DNA from: Bacteroidales bacterium UBA1800
Lineage (GTDB): Bacteria > Bacteroidota > Bacteroidia > Bacteroidales > VadinHA17
DNA length: 25,934 bases
Direction: 5' to 3'
Assembly: GCA_002319915.1 (NCBI GenBank)
Contig: DCFQ01000111.1
Location: 1 to 25,934, forward strand
A program made the position numbers and the translations under genes. The notes below the pieces were generated by a model, which saw only the letters and a list, made by a program, of their open reading frames with translations, did not search any database and was not told the origin of the DNA. The first letter of the stretch is position 1. Each line of letters starts with the position of its first letter. Positions 6,848-14,993 of the stretch are shown here, in pieces.

Positions 6848-9028
6848 TCAGTTCCCCATCTCCGACAGGAACTTTATCCTCATCAGCCTAATCTCCTCCT
6901 CTTCAAATTCACTGCCAAGCTCCCTTATTGCCTCTTCGAGCGAATCTGATTCGGCTTCTTCCCTGAAATAGGAATAGATATCATGCTGGCGCTCCTCATC
7001 GATTACCATATTGATATAGTAATCGAGGTTGATCCGGGTCCCGGAATTCACTATCGCCTCTATTTCGGATAACAATTCGCTCATGTCCAGACCCTTGGCT
7101 TCAGCGATATCCTCGAGCGGCCGTTTCATGTCGATGCTCTGTATAACATACACTTTCAGCCCCGACTTATTGACGACCGATCTTACGACCATATCGAGGG
7201 GGCGAATGATCTCCTTCTCCTCGACATATTTCTTTATGATGTCAACGAATTCCCTGCCGTACCTCTGGGCCTTTCCGGCGCCGACTCCCGAGATATTCTG
7301 GAGCTCATCAAGGTTGATGGGATACTGTATCGCCATATCCTCAAGAGACGGGTCCTGGAAGATCACAAACGGGGGCACGTCCTTCTGCTTTGAGATCTTT
7401 TTCCTGAGATCCTTCAGAATGCTGAACAGTTCCTCATCAACTGCGGCGGTCCTTGCGCCGAATGCGTTCTCTTCATCCGAGGTGTCTGCATAGTCGTGGT
7501 CCTCGGCCAGCATAAATGATGTAGGGTTCTCGATGAAATCCTGGCCTTTCGGTGTCAGTTTCAGAAGGCCGTAGTTCTCGATGTCTTTTACGAGAAGCTT
7601 GGCGATAAGGGCCTGCCTGATCACCATATTCCAGAATTTCTCGTCCTTATCTTCTCCTATCCCGAAGTATTCAAGCTTATGGTGCTTATATGACTTGATT
7701 GCGGAGGTGACTTTACCGGAAAGTATGTTCGCAATATGGTCCGCCTTGAATTTCTCCTTTACGGCCAGGATCGTATCCAGGACGTTTACCACTGCCTCGC
7801 TTCCTTCAAATTGCTCCTTCGGATGGAGGCAATTGTCGCAGGCCTCGCAGTTATCCCTGGGGTACTCCTCCCCGAAATAATGAAGCAGGAGCTTCCGCCG
7901 GCAGACTGATGATTCGGCATACGACACTGTTTCGAGAAGCAGCTGTTTCCCGATTTCCTGCTCGGCGATCGGCTTCCCCTGCATGAACTTTTCCAGCTTC
8001 ACAATATCGTTGTAGCTGTAGTATGCGATGCAGTTGCCTTCCCCACCGTCGCGTCCCGCACGGCCGGTCTCCTGGTAATAACCCTCGAGGCTCTTGGGGA
8101 TGTCGTAATGAATTACAAACCTGATGTCGGGTTTGTCGATCCCCATGCCGAATGCAATTGTGGCCACGATCACATCGGCTTCTTCCATAAGGAACTTATC
8201 CTGATTTGCGGTACGTGTCGCCGAATCCATCCCGGCGTGGTACGGCAATGCTTTGATCCCGTTCACCTTAAGCTGTTCGGCCATCTCTTCTACCTTCTTC
8301 CTGCTCAGGCAATAGATTATTCCCGATTTACCGGAGTTGTTCTTGATGTATTTAATTATCTCCCTGGTGACATCCTGCTTCGACCTTATCTCATAGTACA
8401 GGTTAGGCCGGTTAAATGATGATTTAAAGATATCTGCCTCGGTGATCCCAAGGTTTTTCTGGATATCATGCTGGACTTTAGGTGTGGCTGTGGCAGTGAG
8501 GGCGATTATCGGAGACCTTCCGATAGTGTCGATGATCGGCCGTATACGCCTGTACTCCGGCCTGAAGTCGTGCCCCCATTCCGAAATGCAGTGGGCCTCG
8601 TCAATTGCATAGAATGATATCGTTATGTTCCTGAGGAATTCAATGTTATCTTCCTTGGTGAGGGATTCGGGTGCCACGTAAAGCAATTTCGCCTTGCCTG
8701 AGAGCACATCCTTCTTTACCCTTGTGCTTTCGGTCTTGGTAAGGGAAGAATTGAGAAAATGGGCCACATCATCGTCAGTGCTGAAATTCCGCATGGCATC
8801 CACCTGGTTCTTCATCAGTGCGATCAATGGTGAGATGACGATGGCAGTGCCCTCTTTCATAACCGCAGGAAGCTGATAACAAAGCGATTTCCCCCCTCCT
8901 GTCGGCATCAGTACAAAAGTATCCCTGCCACCAATTATGTTATTGATAATGGCTTCCTGGTTACCTTTGAAAGTATCAAAACCAAAATACCTCTTTAGAT
9001 ATTCGTGAATTGTTGAATCCATCTCCAT
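6848..9028 (-). CDS. recQ: ATP-dependent DNA helicase RecQ
   Basis: A 3'-5' DNA helicase acting in recombination and fork repair. The 726-residue protein has the full set of family marks: Walker A MPTGGGKS (41-48), the DEAH box (143-146) in AIDEAHCISEWGHDFRPEY, motif VI QETGRAGRDG (319-328), a RecQ zinc site with C376, C394, C397 and C400, an RQC winged helix (about 410-505) and an HRDC domain (about 530-605, ISGVGAGKAQRYG). A further C-terminal region of about 120 residues after HRDC looks like the helix-turn-helix extension seen in longer RecQ proteins; its job is unclear. The start is ATG at 9028; a second ATG two codons later is also possible. It is divergent from tatC across a 232-bp AT-rich gap, where I see no good TAnnTTTG box for either gene. 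Confidence 0.96.
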   Translation of the reverse strand: MEMDSTIHEYLKRYFGFDTFKGNQEAIINNIIGGRDTFVLMPTGGGKSLCYQLPAVMKEGTAIVISPLIALMKNQVDAMRNFSTDDDVAHFLNSSLTKTESTRVKKDVLSGKAKLLYVAPESLTKEDNIEFLRNITISFYAIDEAHCISEWGHDFRPEYRRIRPIIDTIGRSPIIALTATATPKVQHDIQKNLGITEADIFKSSFNRPNLYYEIRSKQDVTREIIKYIKNNSGKSGIIYCLSRKKVEEMAEQLKVNGIKALPYHAGMDSATRTANQDKFLMEEADVIVATIAFGMGIDKPDIRFVIHYDIPKSLEGYYQETGRAGRDGGEGNCIAYYSYNDIVKLEKFMQGKPIAEQEIGKQLLLETVSYAESSVCRRKLLLHYFGEEYPRDNCEACDNCLHPKEQFEGSEAVVNVLDTILAVKEKFKADHIANILSGKVTSAIKSYKHHKLEYFGIGEDKDEKFWNMVIRQALIAKLLVKDIENYGLLKLTPKGQDFIENPTSFMLAEDHDYADTSDEENAFGARTAAVDEELFSILKDLRKKISKQKDVPPFVIFQDPSLEDMAIQYPINLDELQNISGVGAGKAQRYGREFVDIIKKYVEEKEIIRPLDMVVRSVVNKSGLKVYVIQSIDMKRPLEDIAEAKGLDMSELLSEIEAIVNSGTRINLDYYINMVIDEERQHDIYSYFREEAESDSLEEAIRELGSEFEEEEIRLMRIKFLSEMGN

Positions 9029-9260
9029 ATCCCTTCCGGAATGATTCTCTCAATACAGATTAAAGCTGAAACTCATAACAGCTTATATAAAATTATGAAA
9101 TTTATTAATCAAAAGCCAGATTTATTTTCTTTTAATAAATCGAAAAAATAATAATGCTTTCGTCTGTCTGGTTCAACGCGAAAAAAATGATATTGTTATG
9201 AAAAAAAGTTTTATCATCTTTACACCCTGTTTTCGCGATTTACGTTTTTGAAAATAAAAG

Positions 9261-10139
9261 ATGGCTGAAAGTAGAAAGAGTGGAAGGAACAATGAGGGGG
9301 AGATGTCTTTTCTTGAGCATCTCGAGGAGTTAAGATGGCATATCATACGATCGATCCTGGCTATTGTTGTGCTGATGATCGTCGCCTTCATTTTCAAGAA
9401 TGTGATCTTTGATCATGTTATCCTGGCGCCGAGAAATCCGACGTTTTTTACCAACAGGGTCCTGTGCCACCTGGCCGACCTGCTTCATACGCCGGCATTG
9501 TGCATTAATTCGCACCCGTTCAACCTGATAAACATAAAGATGTCGGGGCAGCTTACAACCCACATCACCGTGGCAATGGTCGCCGGGCTGATTCTTGCAT
9601 TTCCGTATATCCTGTGGGAATTCTGGAGCTTCCTGAAACCTGCGCTGCGCCAAAACGAGGCCCAGCATGCAAGGGGCGCTGTCCTTGCCGCATCACTCCT
9701 GTTCTTTACCGGTGTTATTTTCGGGTACTATGCCCTCGCTCCTCTTTCGATCCACTTCCTAAGCTCGTACCAGATCAGTGCCGACGTTGTGAACCAGATA
9801 AACGTCAGGTCTTATATCGGGACGCTGACTTCTATCTGCCTGGCGACAGGACTGGTATTCGAGCTCCCGATCATCACGTTCTTCCTCACAAAGGTTGGGG
9901 TCATAACACCGAAGTTCCTTACCAAATACCGCAAGCATGCAATTGTGGTGATCTTCATTGTCGCTGCGATAATTACCCCGCCGGATGTATTCTCACAGAT
10001 GCTCGTGAGCATTCCCCTTCTGATACTCTATGAAGTAGGGATTGTCATTTCGAGGAGGGTTATGAAAAAGAAGGAGAAGGAGAGAGCCGAGTTTTTCGGT
10101 GAGGATACCTCAGGGAACGCCGCTGAAGCCAAAGCCTGA
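9261..10139 (+). CDS. tatC: Sec-independent protein translocase TatC
   Basis: Twin-arginine signal receptor of the Tat translocon, which exports folded proteins across the inner membrane. The 292-residue protein shows the cytoplasmic N-terminal motif SFLEHLEELRWHI (about 16-28), the first helix (about 30-48), FPYILWEFWSFLKPAL (114-129) and AAIITPPDVFSQ (235-246) before the last helices, compatible with six membrane segments. The first periplasmic loop (about 50-95) is long and holds Cys69 and Cys81, as I recall for other Bacteroidota TatC. The charged tail (MKKKEKERAEFF) faces the cytoplasm. No tatA or tatB is in the window. lptB follows after 8 nt, so the two are co-transcribed. Confidence 0.96.
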   Translation: MAESRKSGRNNEGEMSFLEHLEELRWHIIRSILAIVVLMIVAFIFKNVIFDHVILAPRNPTFFTNRVLCHLADLLHTPALCINSHPFNLINIKMSGQLTTHITVAMVAGLILAFPYILWEFWSFLKPALRQNEAQHARGAVLAASLLFFTGVIFGYYALAPLSIHFLSSYQISADVVNQINVRSYIGTLTSICLATGLVFELPIITFFLTKVGVITPKFLTKYRKHAIVVIFIVAAIITPPDVFSQMLVSIPLLILYEVGIVISRRVMKKKEKERAEFFGEDTSGNAAEAKA

Positions 10140-10147
10140 TATACTGC

Positions 10148-10873
10148 ATGAAGCTGTATACCGACCATATCGTCAAGAAATATCATAACAGGACAGTTGT
10201 TGACCATGTTTCCATCGAAGTGGAGCAGGGCGAGATCGTAGGGTTGCTTGGGCCCAACGGCGCAGGGAAAACTACCTCGTTTTACATGATAGTAGGCCTG
10301 ATAAGGCCTTACGAAGGCAGGATCTTCCTTGACAATGAGGAAATAACCAGGCTCCCGGTGTATAGGCGGGCAAGAAAAGGCATCGGTTACCTTGCGCAGG
10401 AAGCATCGGTATTCAGGAACCTCAGTGTCGAGGATAATATCAGGGCCGTTCTCGAAATGTCGGGGTTCCCTGTTGAGGAGCAGAAGGAACGGCTTGAAAG
10501 CCTCCTGAACGAGTTCGGCCTCCAGAAGATCAGGAAGAGCAAGGGGATCCAGCTTTCCGGCGGCGAAAGAAGAAGGACCGAGATTGCCAGGGCCCTCGCA
10601 CTGAAACCAAAATTCATCCTCCTCGACGAACCGTTTGCCGGTGTCGATCCGATTGCTGTCGAGGATATCCAGGAAATAGTCTCCAAACTTAAAGACAAGA
10701 ATATCGGAATCCTGATAACCGACCATAACGTTCATGAAACCCTCTCCATCACCGATCGTGCCTATCTCCTTTTCGAAGGCAGGATCCTGATGTCGGGCAC
10801 ATCCGCCCAACTTGCTGAAGATGAGCATGTGAGAAGAGTATATCTCGGCAAGAACTTCGAGCTGAGAAGGTAG
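10148..10873 (+). CDS. lptB: LPS export ABC transporter ATP-binding protein LptB
   Basis: ATPase of the LptB2FG complex that extracts lipopolysaccharide from the inner membrane. The 241-residue protein is a single ABC domain: Walker A GPNGAGKT (35-42), Q-loop YLAQEASVFRNLSV (81-94), signature LSGGERRRTEIARAL (136-150), Walker B FILLDEP (157-162 plus P), D-loop AGVDP, and switch His193 in TDHNVHET. The YLAQ-ASVFR and LSGGERRR-EIARAL patterns separate LptB from other ABC ATPases. Downstream of tatC and probably in the same transcript. LptF and LptG are not in the window. Confidence 0.95.
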   Translation: MKLYTDHIVKKYHNRTVVDHVSIEVEQGEIVGLLGPNGAGKTTSFYMIVGLIRPYEGRIFLDNEEITRLPVYRRARKGIGYLAQEASVFRNLSVEDNIRAVLEMSGFPVEEQKERLESLLNEFGLQKIRKSKGIQLSGGERRRTEIARALALKPKFILLDEPFAGVDPIAVEDIQEIVSKLKDKNIGILITDHNVHETLSITDRAYLLFEGRILMSGTSAQLAEDEHVRRVYLGKNFELRR

Positions 10874-10882
10874 TTCCCCCTG

Positions 10883-10913
10883 TTTGTTAAAATAATAATT
10901 TTCTGTACTTTTG
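10883..10913 (+). promoter_or_regulatory. tRNA-Leu promoter, TTTG-N19-TACTTTTG
   Basis: TTTG at 10883-10886 and TACTTTTG at 10906-10913 are separated by 19 bp, a full match to the Bacteroidota -33/-7 consensus. The predicted start is about 10920, a few nt before the mature tRNA 5' end at 10925. It sits directly after the lptB stop codon. Confidence 0.8.
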
Positions 10914-10924
10914 CGGTGGATTTC

Positions 10925-11007
10925 GCGGATGTGTCGTAATTGGTAGCCGAGCAAGACTTAGGATCTTGTGTCTTAATGACGTGGGGGTTCGAGTCCCTTC
11001 ATCCGCA
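10925..11007 (+). tRNA. tRNA-Leu (anticodon UAG)
   Basis: The acceptor arm GCGGATG (10925-10931) pairs fully with CATCCGC (11000-11006), with discriminator A at 11007. The anticodon stem CAAGA/TCTTG encloses the loop CTTAGGA, giving anticodon TAG, which reads CUN leucine codons. The D arm contains AATTGGTAG, the long variable arm typical of class II tRNA is present (TGTCTTAATGACG), and the T loop is TTCGAGT. The 3' CCA is not encoded. Length 83 nt. Confidence 0.95.
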
Positions 11008-11016
11008 CTCTGGTGC

Positions 11017-11063
11017 AAACCGCCTGTAACAATCAACGTCTGTGCGTTTTGGCGGTTTTTTTT
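11017..11063 (+). terminator. Rho-independent terminator after tRNA-Leu
   Basis: AAACCGCC (11017-11024) pairs with GGCGGTTT (11051-11058) and runs into a tract of eight T. A small inner stem AACG/CGTT lies in the loop. It separates the tRNA from tig, whose ATG is only 23 nt beyond. Confidence 0.85.
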
Positions 11064-11086
11064 AAAACGCAATTAATTGTTTAAAC

Positions 11087-12442
11087 ATGAATATCACAAA
11101 AGAAAACATCGATGATCTGAACGCGGTTCTTAAGGTTCAAGTTGATAAGCCTGATTATGAGGAGAATGTGGAAAAAGTTCTCAGGGATTACAGGAAAAAG
11201 GCAAATATAAGGGGATTCAGGCCAGGAATGGTTCCCATCGGCCTTATAAAGAAGATGTACGGCAGGGCAGTGAAGGTCGAGGAGATTAATAAAGCCGTTT
11301 CTGAAAGCATTCAAAAATATTTTGCAGACGAAAAGGTCGAGATCCTGGGCGATCCGCTTCCAAGGACAGATGATACCGAACAGCTCGACTTCGATGTACA
11401 GGATTCCTTTACCTTCTCCTTCGACCTGGGCCTGGCACCGGTGTTCGATATCAAGCTCAGCAAGAAGAACAAGGTAACCCGCTATGACATCATCTCCGAC
11501 GATAAGATGAAGGAGGATTATATAGGGAATTACACCAGGCGGTACGGTAAATTTGAAAAGGCTGAGCTCTCGGAGGAGAAGGACATGCTGAGGGGCAGGA
11601 TCGAAGCCCTCGATGATGAAGGTAACCCGAAGCCTGACGGCTTGTTTGCAGACGATACCACGCTGGGGATCGACCTGGTAAAAGATAAGAAGATAAAAAA
11701 GGAGTTTATCGGCAAAGCTCCTTCGGATATCATCGATTTCGATATAAGGAAAGCCTTCCCCAACGAGTACGAGATAGCCGGCCTGCTCAAGCGCCAGAAA
11801 GATGAAGTTGCCGATGTTGCAGGGAAGTTCAGGTTCACCGTCAACGAGATCAGCAGGTTCGTGCCGGCTGAGATAGGCCAGGAGCTTTTCAACAGGATCT
11901 GGGGTGAAGGCGCTGTGGGCTCGGAAGAAGAGTTCAGGGTGAAAATCGACGAGGAGATCTCCGGGAACCTTAAACAGGAAAGCGAATACAAGCTTTCATC
12001 CGACCTTAAGAAGCTCGTCATGGAAAAAACTGAATTCCAGCTTCCCGAGGAGTTCCTTAAAAAGTGGCTGCTGAGGGTGAACGAGAAGACCACAGAGGAG
12101 CAGATCACGAAGGAGTTCGACACCTTCAGGGAAGACCTGAAATGGCAGCTCATAAGGAATAAGGCGGCAAGGGATAATGAGCTCAAGATCACTGAGGAGG
12201 AGCTTCAGAAAGAGGCTGAGAAGGTCACAAGATACCAGTTCAGCCAGTACGGCCTCTTCTATGCCACTGGTGAGCAGATCTCAAACTACGCAAAGGAAAC
12301 CCTAAAGAGAGAGGAAGACGCCAAAAGAATTGCCGACAAGATCCTCGAGGACAAAGTGATCGAGGGCATGAAAGAGGTTGTGAAAGTTGAAGAGAAACAG
12401 GTATCAATTGAAGAATTCAACAAACTTTTTGAGCAACATTAA
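11087..12442 (+). CDS. tig: Trigger factor (ribosome-associated chaperone)
   Basis: Binds nascent chains at the ribosome exit tunnel. The 451-residue protein has the N-terminal ribosome-binding domain with signature GFRPGMVP at residues 43-50, the same place as the GFRxGxxP loop that docks on L23 in E. coli. A divergent middle region (about 150-245) occupies the place of the FKBP-type peptidyl-prolyl isomerase domain; I cannot confirm that isomerase activity is kept. A long charged helical C-terminal domain follows. Start is ATG at 11087. Immediate downstream neighbours are clpP and clpX, the same order as in E. coli. No TAnnTTTG box is seen between the tRNA and this gene, so it may depend on transcription passing the tRNA terminator. 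Confidence 0.93.
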   Translation: MNITKENIDDLNAVLKVQVDKPDYEENVEKVLRDYRKKANIRGFRPGMVPIGLIKKMYGRAVKVEEINKAVSESIQKYFADEKVEILGDPLPRTDDTEQLDFDVQDSFTFSFDLGLAPVFDIKLSKKNKVTRYDIISDDKMKEDYIGNYTRRYGKFEKAELSEEKDMLRGRIEALDDEGNPKPDGLFADDTTLGIDLVKDKKIKKEFIGKAPSDIIDFDIRKAFPNEYEIAGLLKRQKDEVADVAGKFRFTVNEISRFVPAEIGQELFNRIWGEGAVGSEEEFRVKIDEEISGNLKQESEYKLSSDLKKLVMEKTEFQLPEEFLKKWLLRVNEKTTEEQITKEFDTFREDLKWQLIRNKAARDNELKITEEELQKEAEKVTRYQFSQYGLFYATGEQISNYAKETLKREEDAKRIADKILEDKVIEGMKEVVKVEEKQVSIEEFNKLFEQH

Positions 12443-12470
12443 TGCATACTTATGCGTTGTAATTTTTTCA

Positions 12471-12478
12471 TAACTTTG
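12471..12478 (+). promoter_or_regulatory. clpP-clpX promoter, -7 box TAACTTTG
   Basis: TAACTTTG matches TAnnTTTG and sits 24 nt before the clpP ATG, in the 60-bp spacer after tig. No TTTG is seen 18-20 bp upstream, so only the -7 half is supported. Confidence 0.5.
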
Positions 12479-12502
12479 CATACGACATTTTAAAATAAAG
12501 CT

Positions 12503-13183
12503 ATGGGCAAATTATCTGATTTTGAAAAATATGCGGGAAGCAAACGTGGGCTGAGCAGCCTTACCCTCCACAAGTACGGGACTGTAATGGAGAATAACTA
12601 TATCTCCCCTACGATCATAGAGGAGCGTCAGCTGAACGTGGCATCCATGGACGTTTTTTCGCGTCTTATGATGGACAGGATAATTTTTCTCGGGTTGCCG
12701 ATCGATGACTATGTGGCAAACATCATCCAGGCACAGCTTCTCTATCTCGATTCAGCCGACCCGGGCAAGGATATCCAGATCTACTTCAACACCCCGGGGG
12801 GATCGGTCAGCGCCGGCCTGGGCATTTACGATACCATGCAGTACGTCTCTGCCGAAATTGCCACGATCTGCACCGGCATGGCAGCCTCGATGGGGGCAGT
12901 TCTCCTTACTGCCGGAAGAAAGGGGAAAAGATCGGCCCTTAGGCACTCAAGGATTATGATCCATCAGCCTGCAGGCGGCTTTGAAGGACAGGCTGCGGAC
13001 ATAGAGATCCAGGCAAGGGAGATCATGAAGCTGAAAAATGAACTCTATGAGATTATTGCATTTCATACCGGGAAAACCCAGTCCCAGGTTGAGAAGGATT
13101 CCGACAGGGACCACTGGATGACTGCAGCTGAAGCAGTAGAGTACGGAATGATTGATGAGATTCTGCAGAAAAGTGAACATTGA
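12503..13183 (+). CDS. clpP: ATP-dependent Clp protease proteolytic subunit ClpP
   Basis: Serine peptidase that forms the tetradecameric chamber of ClpXP. The catalytic triad is intact: Ser129 in GMAASMGA, His154 in MIHQP and Asp203 in DRDHWMTAAEAVEYG. The GGS oxyanion strand TPGGSVSAGLGIYDTM (97-112) is present. At 226 residues it is about 20 longer at the N-terminus than E. coli ClpP; the extra segment (about 1-30) is probably a propeptide removed on maturation, as this family is self-processing. clpX starts 5 nt after the stop codon, so protease and unfoldase are made together. Confidence 0.97.
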   Translation: MGKLSDFEKYAGSKRGLSSLTLHKYGTVMENNYISPTIIEERQLNVASMDVFSRLMMDRIIFLGLPIDDYVANIIQAQLLYLDSADPGKDIQIYFNTPGGSVSAGLGIYDTMQYVSAEIATICTGMAASMGAVLLTAGRKGKRSALRHSRIMIHQPAGGFEGQAADIEIQAREIMKLKNELYEIIAFHTGKTQSQVEKDSDRDHWMTAAEAVEYGMIDEILQKSEH

Positions 13184-13188
13184 ACAAA

Positions 13189-14403
13189 ATGGATAAGTGT
13201 TCATTTTGCGGGCGTACAAAGAAAGAAGTCAATATTCTTATTGCCGGACTTGAGGGTCATATATGCGACCATTGCATCGAGCAGGCTTACAGCATAATGA
13301 ACGAGGAGCTCGGCTCCAAAAAGAGCATCTCGTTCGATTCGATCAATCTTCTTAAGCCTGCTGAGATCAAGCATTTCCTTGATCAGTATGTCATTGGGCA
13401 GGACCAGGCAAAAAAGATCATCTCGGTCGCCGTATACAACCACTATAAAAGGCTGATGCAAAAGCCTGACCCGGAAGACATTGATATAGAGAAATCGAAC
13501 ATTATCCTTGTCGGGGAAACAGGTACCGGCAAAACACTTCTCGCCCGTACCGTTGCAAGGATGCTTCATGTACCATTCACGATCGTCGATGCCACCGTTC
13601 TCACTGAGGCCGGATACGTGGGTGAGGATATCGAGAGCCTTCTCACCAGGCTGCTCCAGAATGCCGATTACGACGTGAAGGCAGCTGAAAAGGGAATTGT
13701 ATTCATCGATGAGATAGACAAGATCGCAAGGAAAGGCGACAACCCGTCGATCACTAGGGACGTTTCCGGAGAGGGCGTCCAGCAGGGACTCCTCAAGCTG
13801 CTTGAAGGCTCGGTGGTAAATGTGCCCCCGCAGGGAGGAAGAAAGCATCCCGAGCAGAAAATGATCCCCGTCGATACCAAGAATATCCTGTTCATTTGCG
13901 GCGGTGCATTTGAAGGCATTGATAGGAAGATCGCACACCGTCTGAACACGCAGGTTGTCGGCTACGGAGCCTCAAAAAAGAGGGAACGGATCGACAAAGA
14001 GAACCTGCTCCAATACATTGCTCCCCAGGACCTCAGGTCGTACGGAATGATCCCGGAGATCGTCGGCAGGCTGCCCGTGCTTACACACCTCAACCCGCTC
14101 GACAGGAAAGCGCTCAGGGATATCCTTACGGAACCCAAGAATGCACTTGTAAAGCAATATATCAAGCTTTTCAAGATGGACAATATCGACCTGACCTTCG
14201 GTGAAGGAGTCCTTGATTTCATTGTCGATAAAGCGGTTGAGTTCAAGCTTGGTGCACGCGGCCTGAGATCGATATGCGAGGCGATAATGCTTGACGCAAT
14301 GTACGATGCCCCGTCGAACGATACAAAGGAGCTGACAATCACCACAGATTACGCCGTATCAAAGCTCGACAGGATCGATATGAAGGTCCTGAAGGCATCG
14401 TAA
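13189..14403 (+). CDS. clpX: ClpX AAA+ unfoldase subunit
   Basis: Hexameric AAA+ unfoldase that feeds substrates to ClpP. From ATG at 13189 (MDKCSFCGRTKKE) the protein has 404 residues: an N-terminal zinc-binding domain with C4, C7, C26 and C29; Walker A GETGTGKT (109-116); pore loop GYVG (142-145); Walker B VFIDEI (171-176); and an arginine-rich sensor region. An upstream in-frame TTG at 13180 overlaps the clpP stop and is less likely, since the zinc domain normally begins the protein. The ClpP-docking loop, IGF in E. coli, reads VGY here (257-259). Last gene of the tig-clpP-clpX run; convergent with folA. Confidence 0.97.
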   Translation: MDKCSFCGRTKKEVNILIAGLEGHICDHCIEQAYSIMNEELGSKKSISFDSINLLKPAEIKHFLDQYVIGQDQAKKIISVAVYNHYKRLMQKPDPEDIDIEKSNIILVGETGTGKTLLARTVARMLHVPFTIVDATVLTEAGYVGEDIESLLTRLLQNADYDVKAAEKGIVFIDEIDKIARKGDNPSITRDVSGEGVQQGLLKLLEGSVVNVPPQGGRKHPEQKMIPVDTKNILFICGGAFEGIDRKIAHRLNTQVVGYGASKKRERIDKENLLQYIAPQDLRSYGMIPEIVGRLPVLTHLNPLDRKALRDILTEPKNALVKQYIKLFKMDNIDLTFGEGVLDFIVDKAVEFKLGARGLRSICEAIMLDAMYDAPSNDTKELTITTDYAVSKLDRIDMKVLKAS

Positions 14404-14433
14404 ATTCCCTCTTCAGGGGGCAGGGGACGAAGC

Positions 14434-14470
14434 CTCCGTGTTCCTCTGTGTCTCCTCCGTGCTCTCCGGG
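14434..14470 (+). repeat. Degenerate CTCYGTG repeat between clpX and folA
   Basis: CTCCGTG (14434-14440), CTCTGTG (14444-14450) and CTCCGTG (14455-14461) recur at 10- and 11-bp intervals, followed by CTCTCCGGGAAA. The unit type and helical spacing resemble the CTTTGC array after carB and the repeats after the GT2 gene and serS. Confidence 0.6.
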
Positions 14471-14474
14471 AAAC

Positions 14475-14502
14475 AAAAAAAGGTATTCCCCTATCCTTTT
14501 TT
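14475..14502. terminator. Bidirectional terminator for convergent clpX and folA
   Basis: AAAAAAAGG at 14475-14483 can pair with CCTTTTTT at 14495-14502, placing T runs on the 3' side for both strands. The right arm lies inside the last codons and stop of folA. The stem is mostly A-T, so strength is uncertain. Confidence 0.45.
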
Positions 14503-14982
14503 CCTCTCGTAGATCACATAGGAGTACGGCAGCCTGTTCTCATCGTCTGTAACAAAATCATTGCTCTCAACGATTTCCCATCTGCCCGGGTCGGGCACCG
14601 GGAAGTAAACATCAGCAGGTGCATTCCTGTGGACATGGGTTATATAAAGCCGGTCGGCAACCTCCATGAACTGCCTGTAGATGGTACCTCCTCCTATAAT
14701 AAAAACCTCTCCGTCATTTCCGCTCTTTCCTATGGCATCTTCTATCGAGTAAGCAGTATCGGAGCCGTTAACGACTTCACCTGGAATATCGGTCAGAACA
14801 ATGTTCCTTCTGCCGGCAAGCGGCCTCTTCGGCAGCGATTCCCAGGTCTTCTTTCCCATTATGACTGTATTGCCCATGGTAAGCTTCCTGAATCTTTTCA
14901 TGTCTTCAGGAATGTGCCACAACAGCTCATTTTTCGAGCCGATGCCCCAATCGTCTGAAACAGCTACTATTATCGAGATCAT
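14491..14982 (-). CDS. folA: Dihydrofolate reductase
   Basis: Reduces dihydrofolate to tetrahydrofolate with NADPH, regenerating the cofactor spent by thymidylate synthase. The 163-residue protein has the family's features: ISIIVAVSDDWGIG at the N-terminus, substrate acid Asp27 in LLWHIPEDMKRF, the NADPH loop MGKKTWESLPKRPLAGR (about 42-58), and FIIGGGTIYRQF near residue 100. Length matches chromosomal DHFR (about 160). It starts 11 nt after the thyA stop and is the last gene of the DUF151-thyA-folA operon. Confidence 0.97.
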   Translation of the reverse strand: MISIIVAVSDDWGIGSKNELLWHIPEDMKRFRKLTMGNTVIMGKKTWESLPKRPLAGRRNIVLTDIPGEVVNGSDTAYSIEDAIGKSGNDGEVFIIGGGTIYRQFMEVADRLYITHVHRNAPADVYFPVPDPGRWEIVESNDFVTDDENRLPYSYVIYERKKG

Positions 14983-14993
14983 ATCTGAATTTC

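Noticed and set aside
9195..9250. Possible 17-codon peptide starting MKKSF before tatC
   Set aside because: Too short, no ribosome-binding context or homologue known, and in AT-rich spacer where such frames arise by chance.
10028..10954. 308-aa open frame on the minus strand across lptB and the 3' end of tatC
   Set aside because: It is antisense to lptB, which has all ABC motifs, has no recognisable domain, and also crosses the tRNA promoter and 5' end.
13201..13938. 245-aa minus-strand open frame inside clpX
   Set aside because: Shadow of clpX; the zinc, Walker A and Walker B motifs are on the plus strand.
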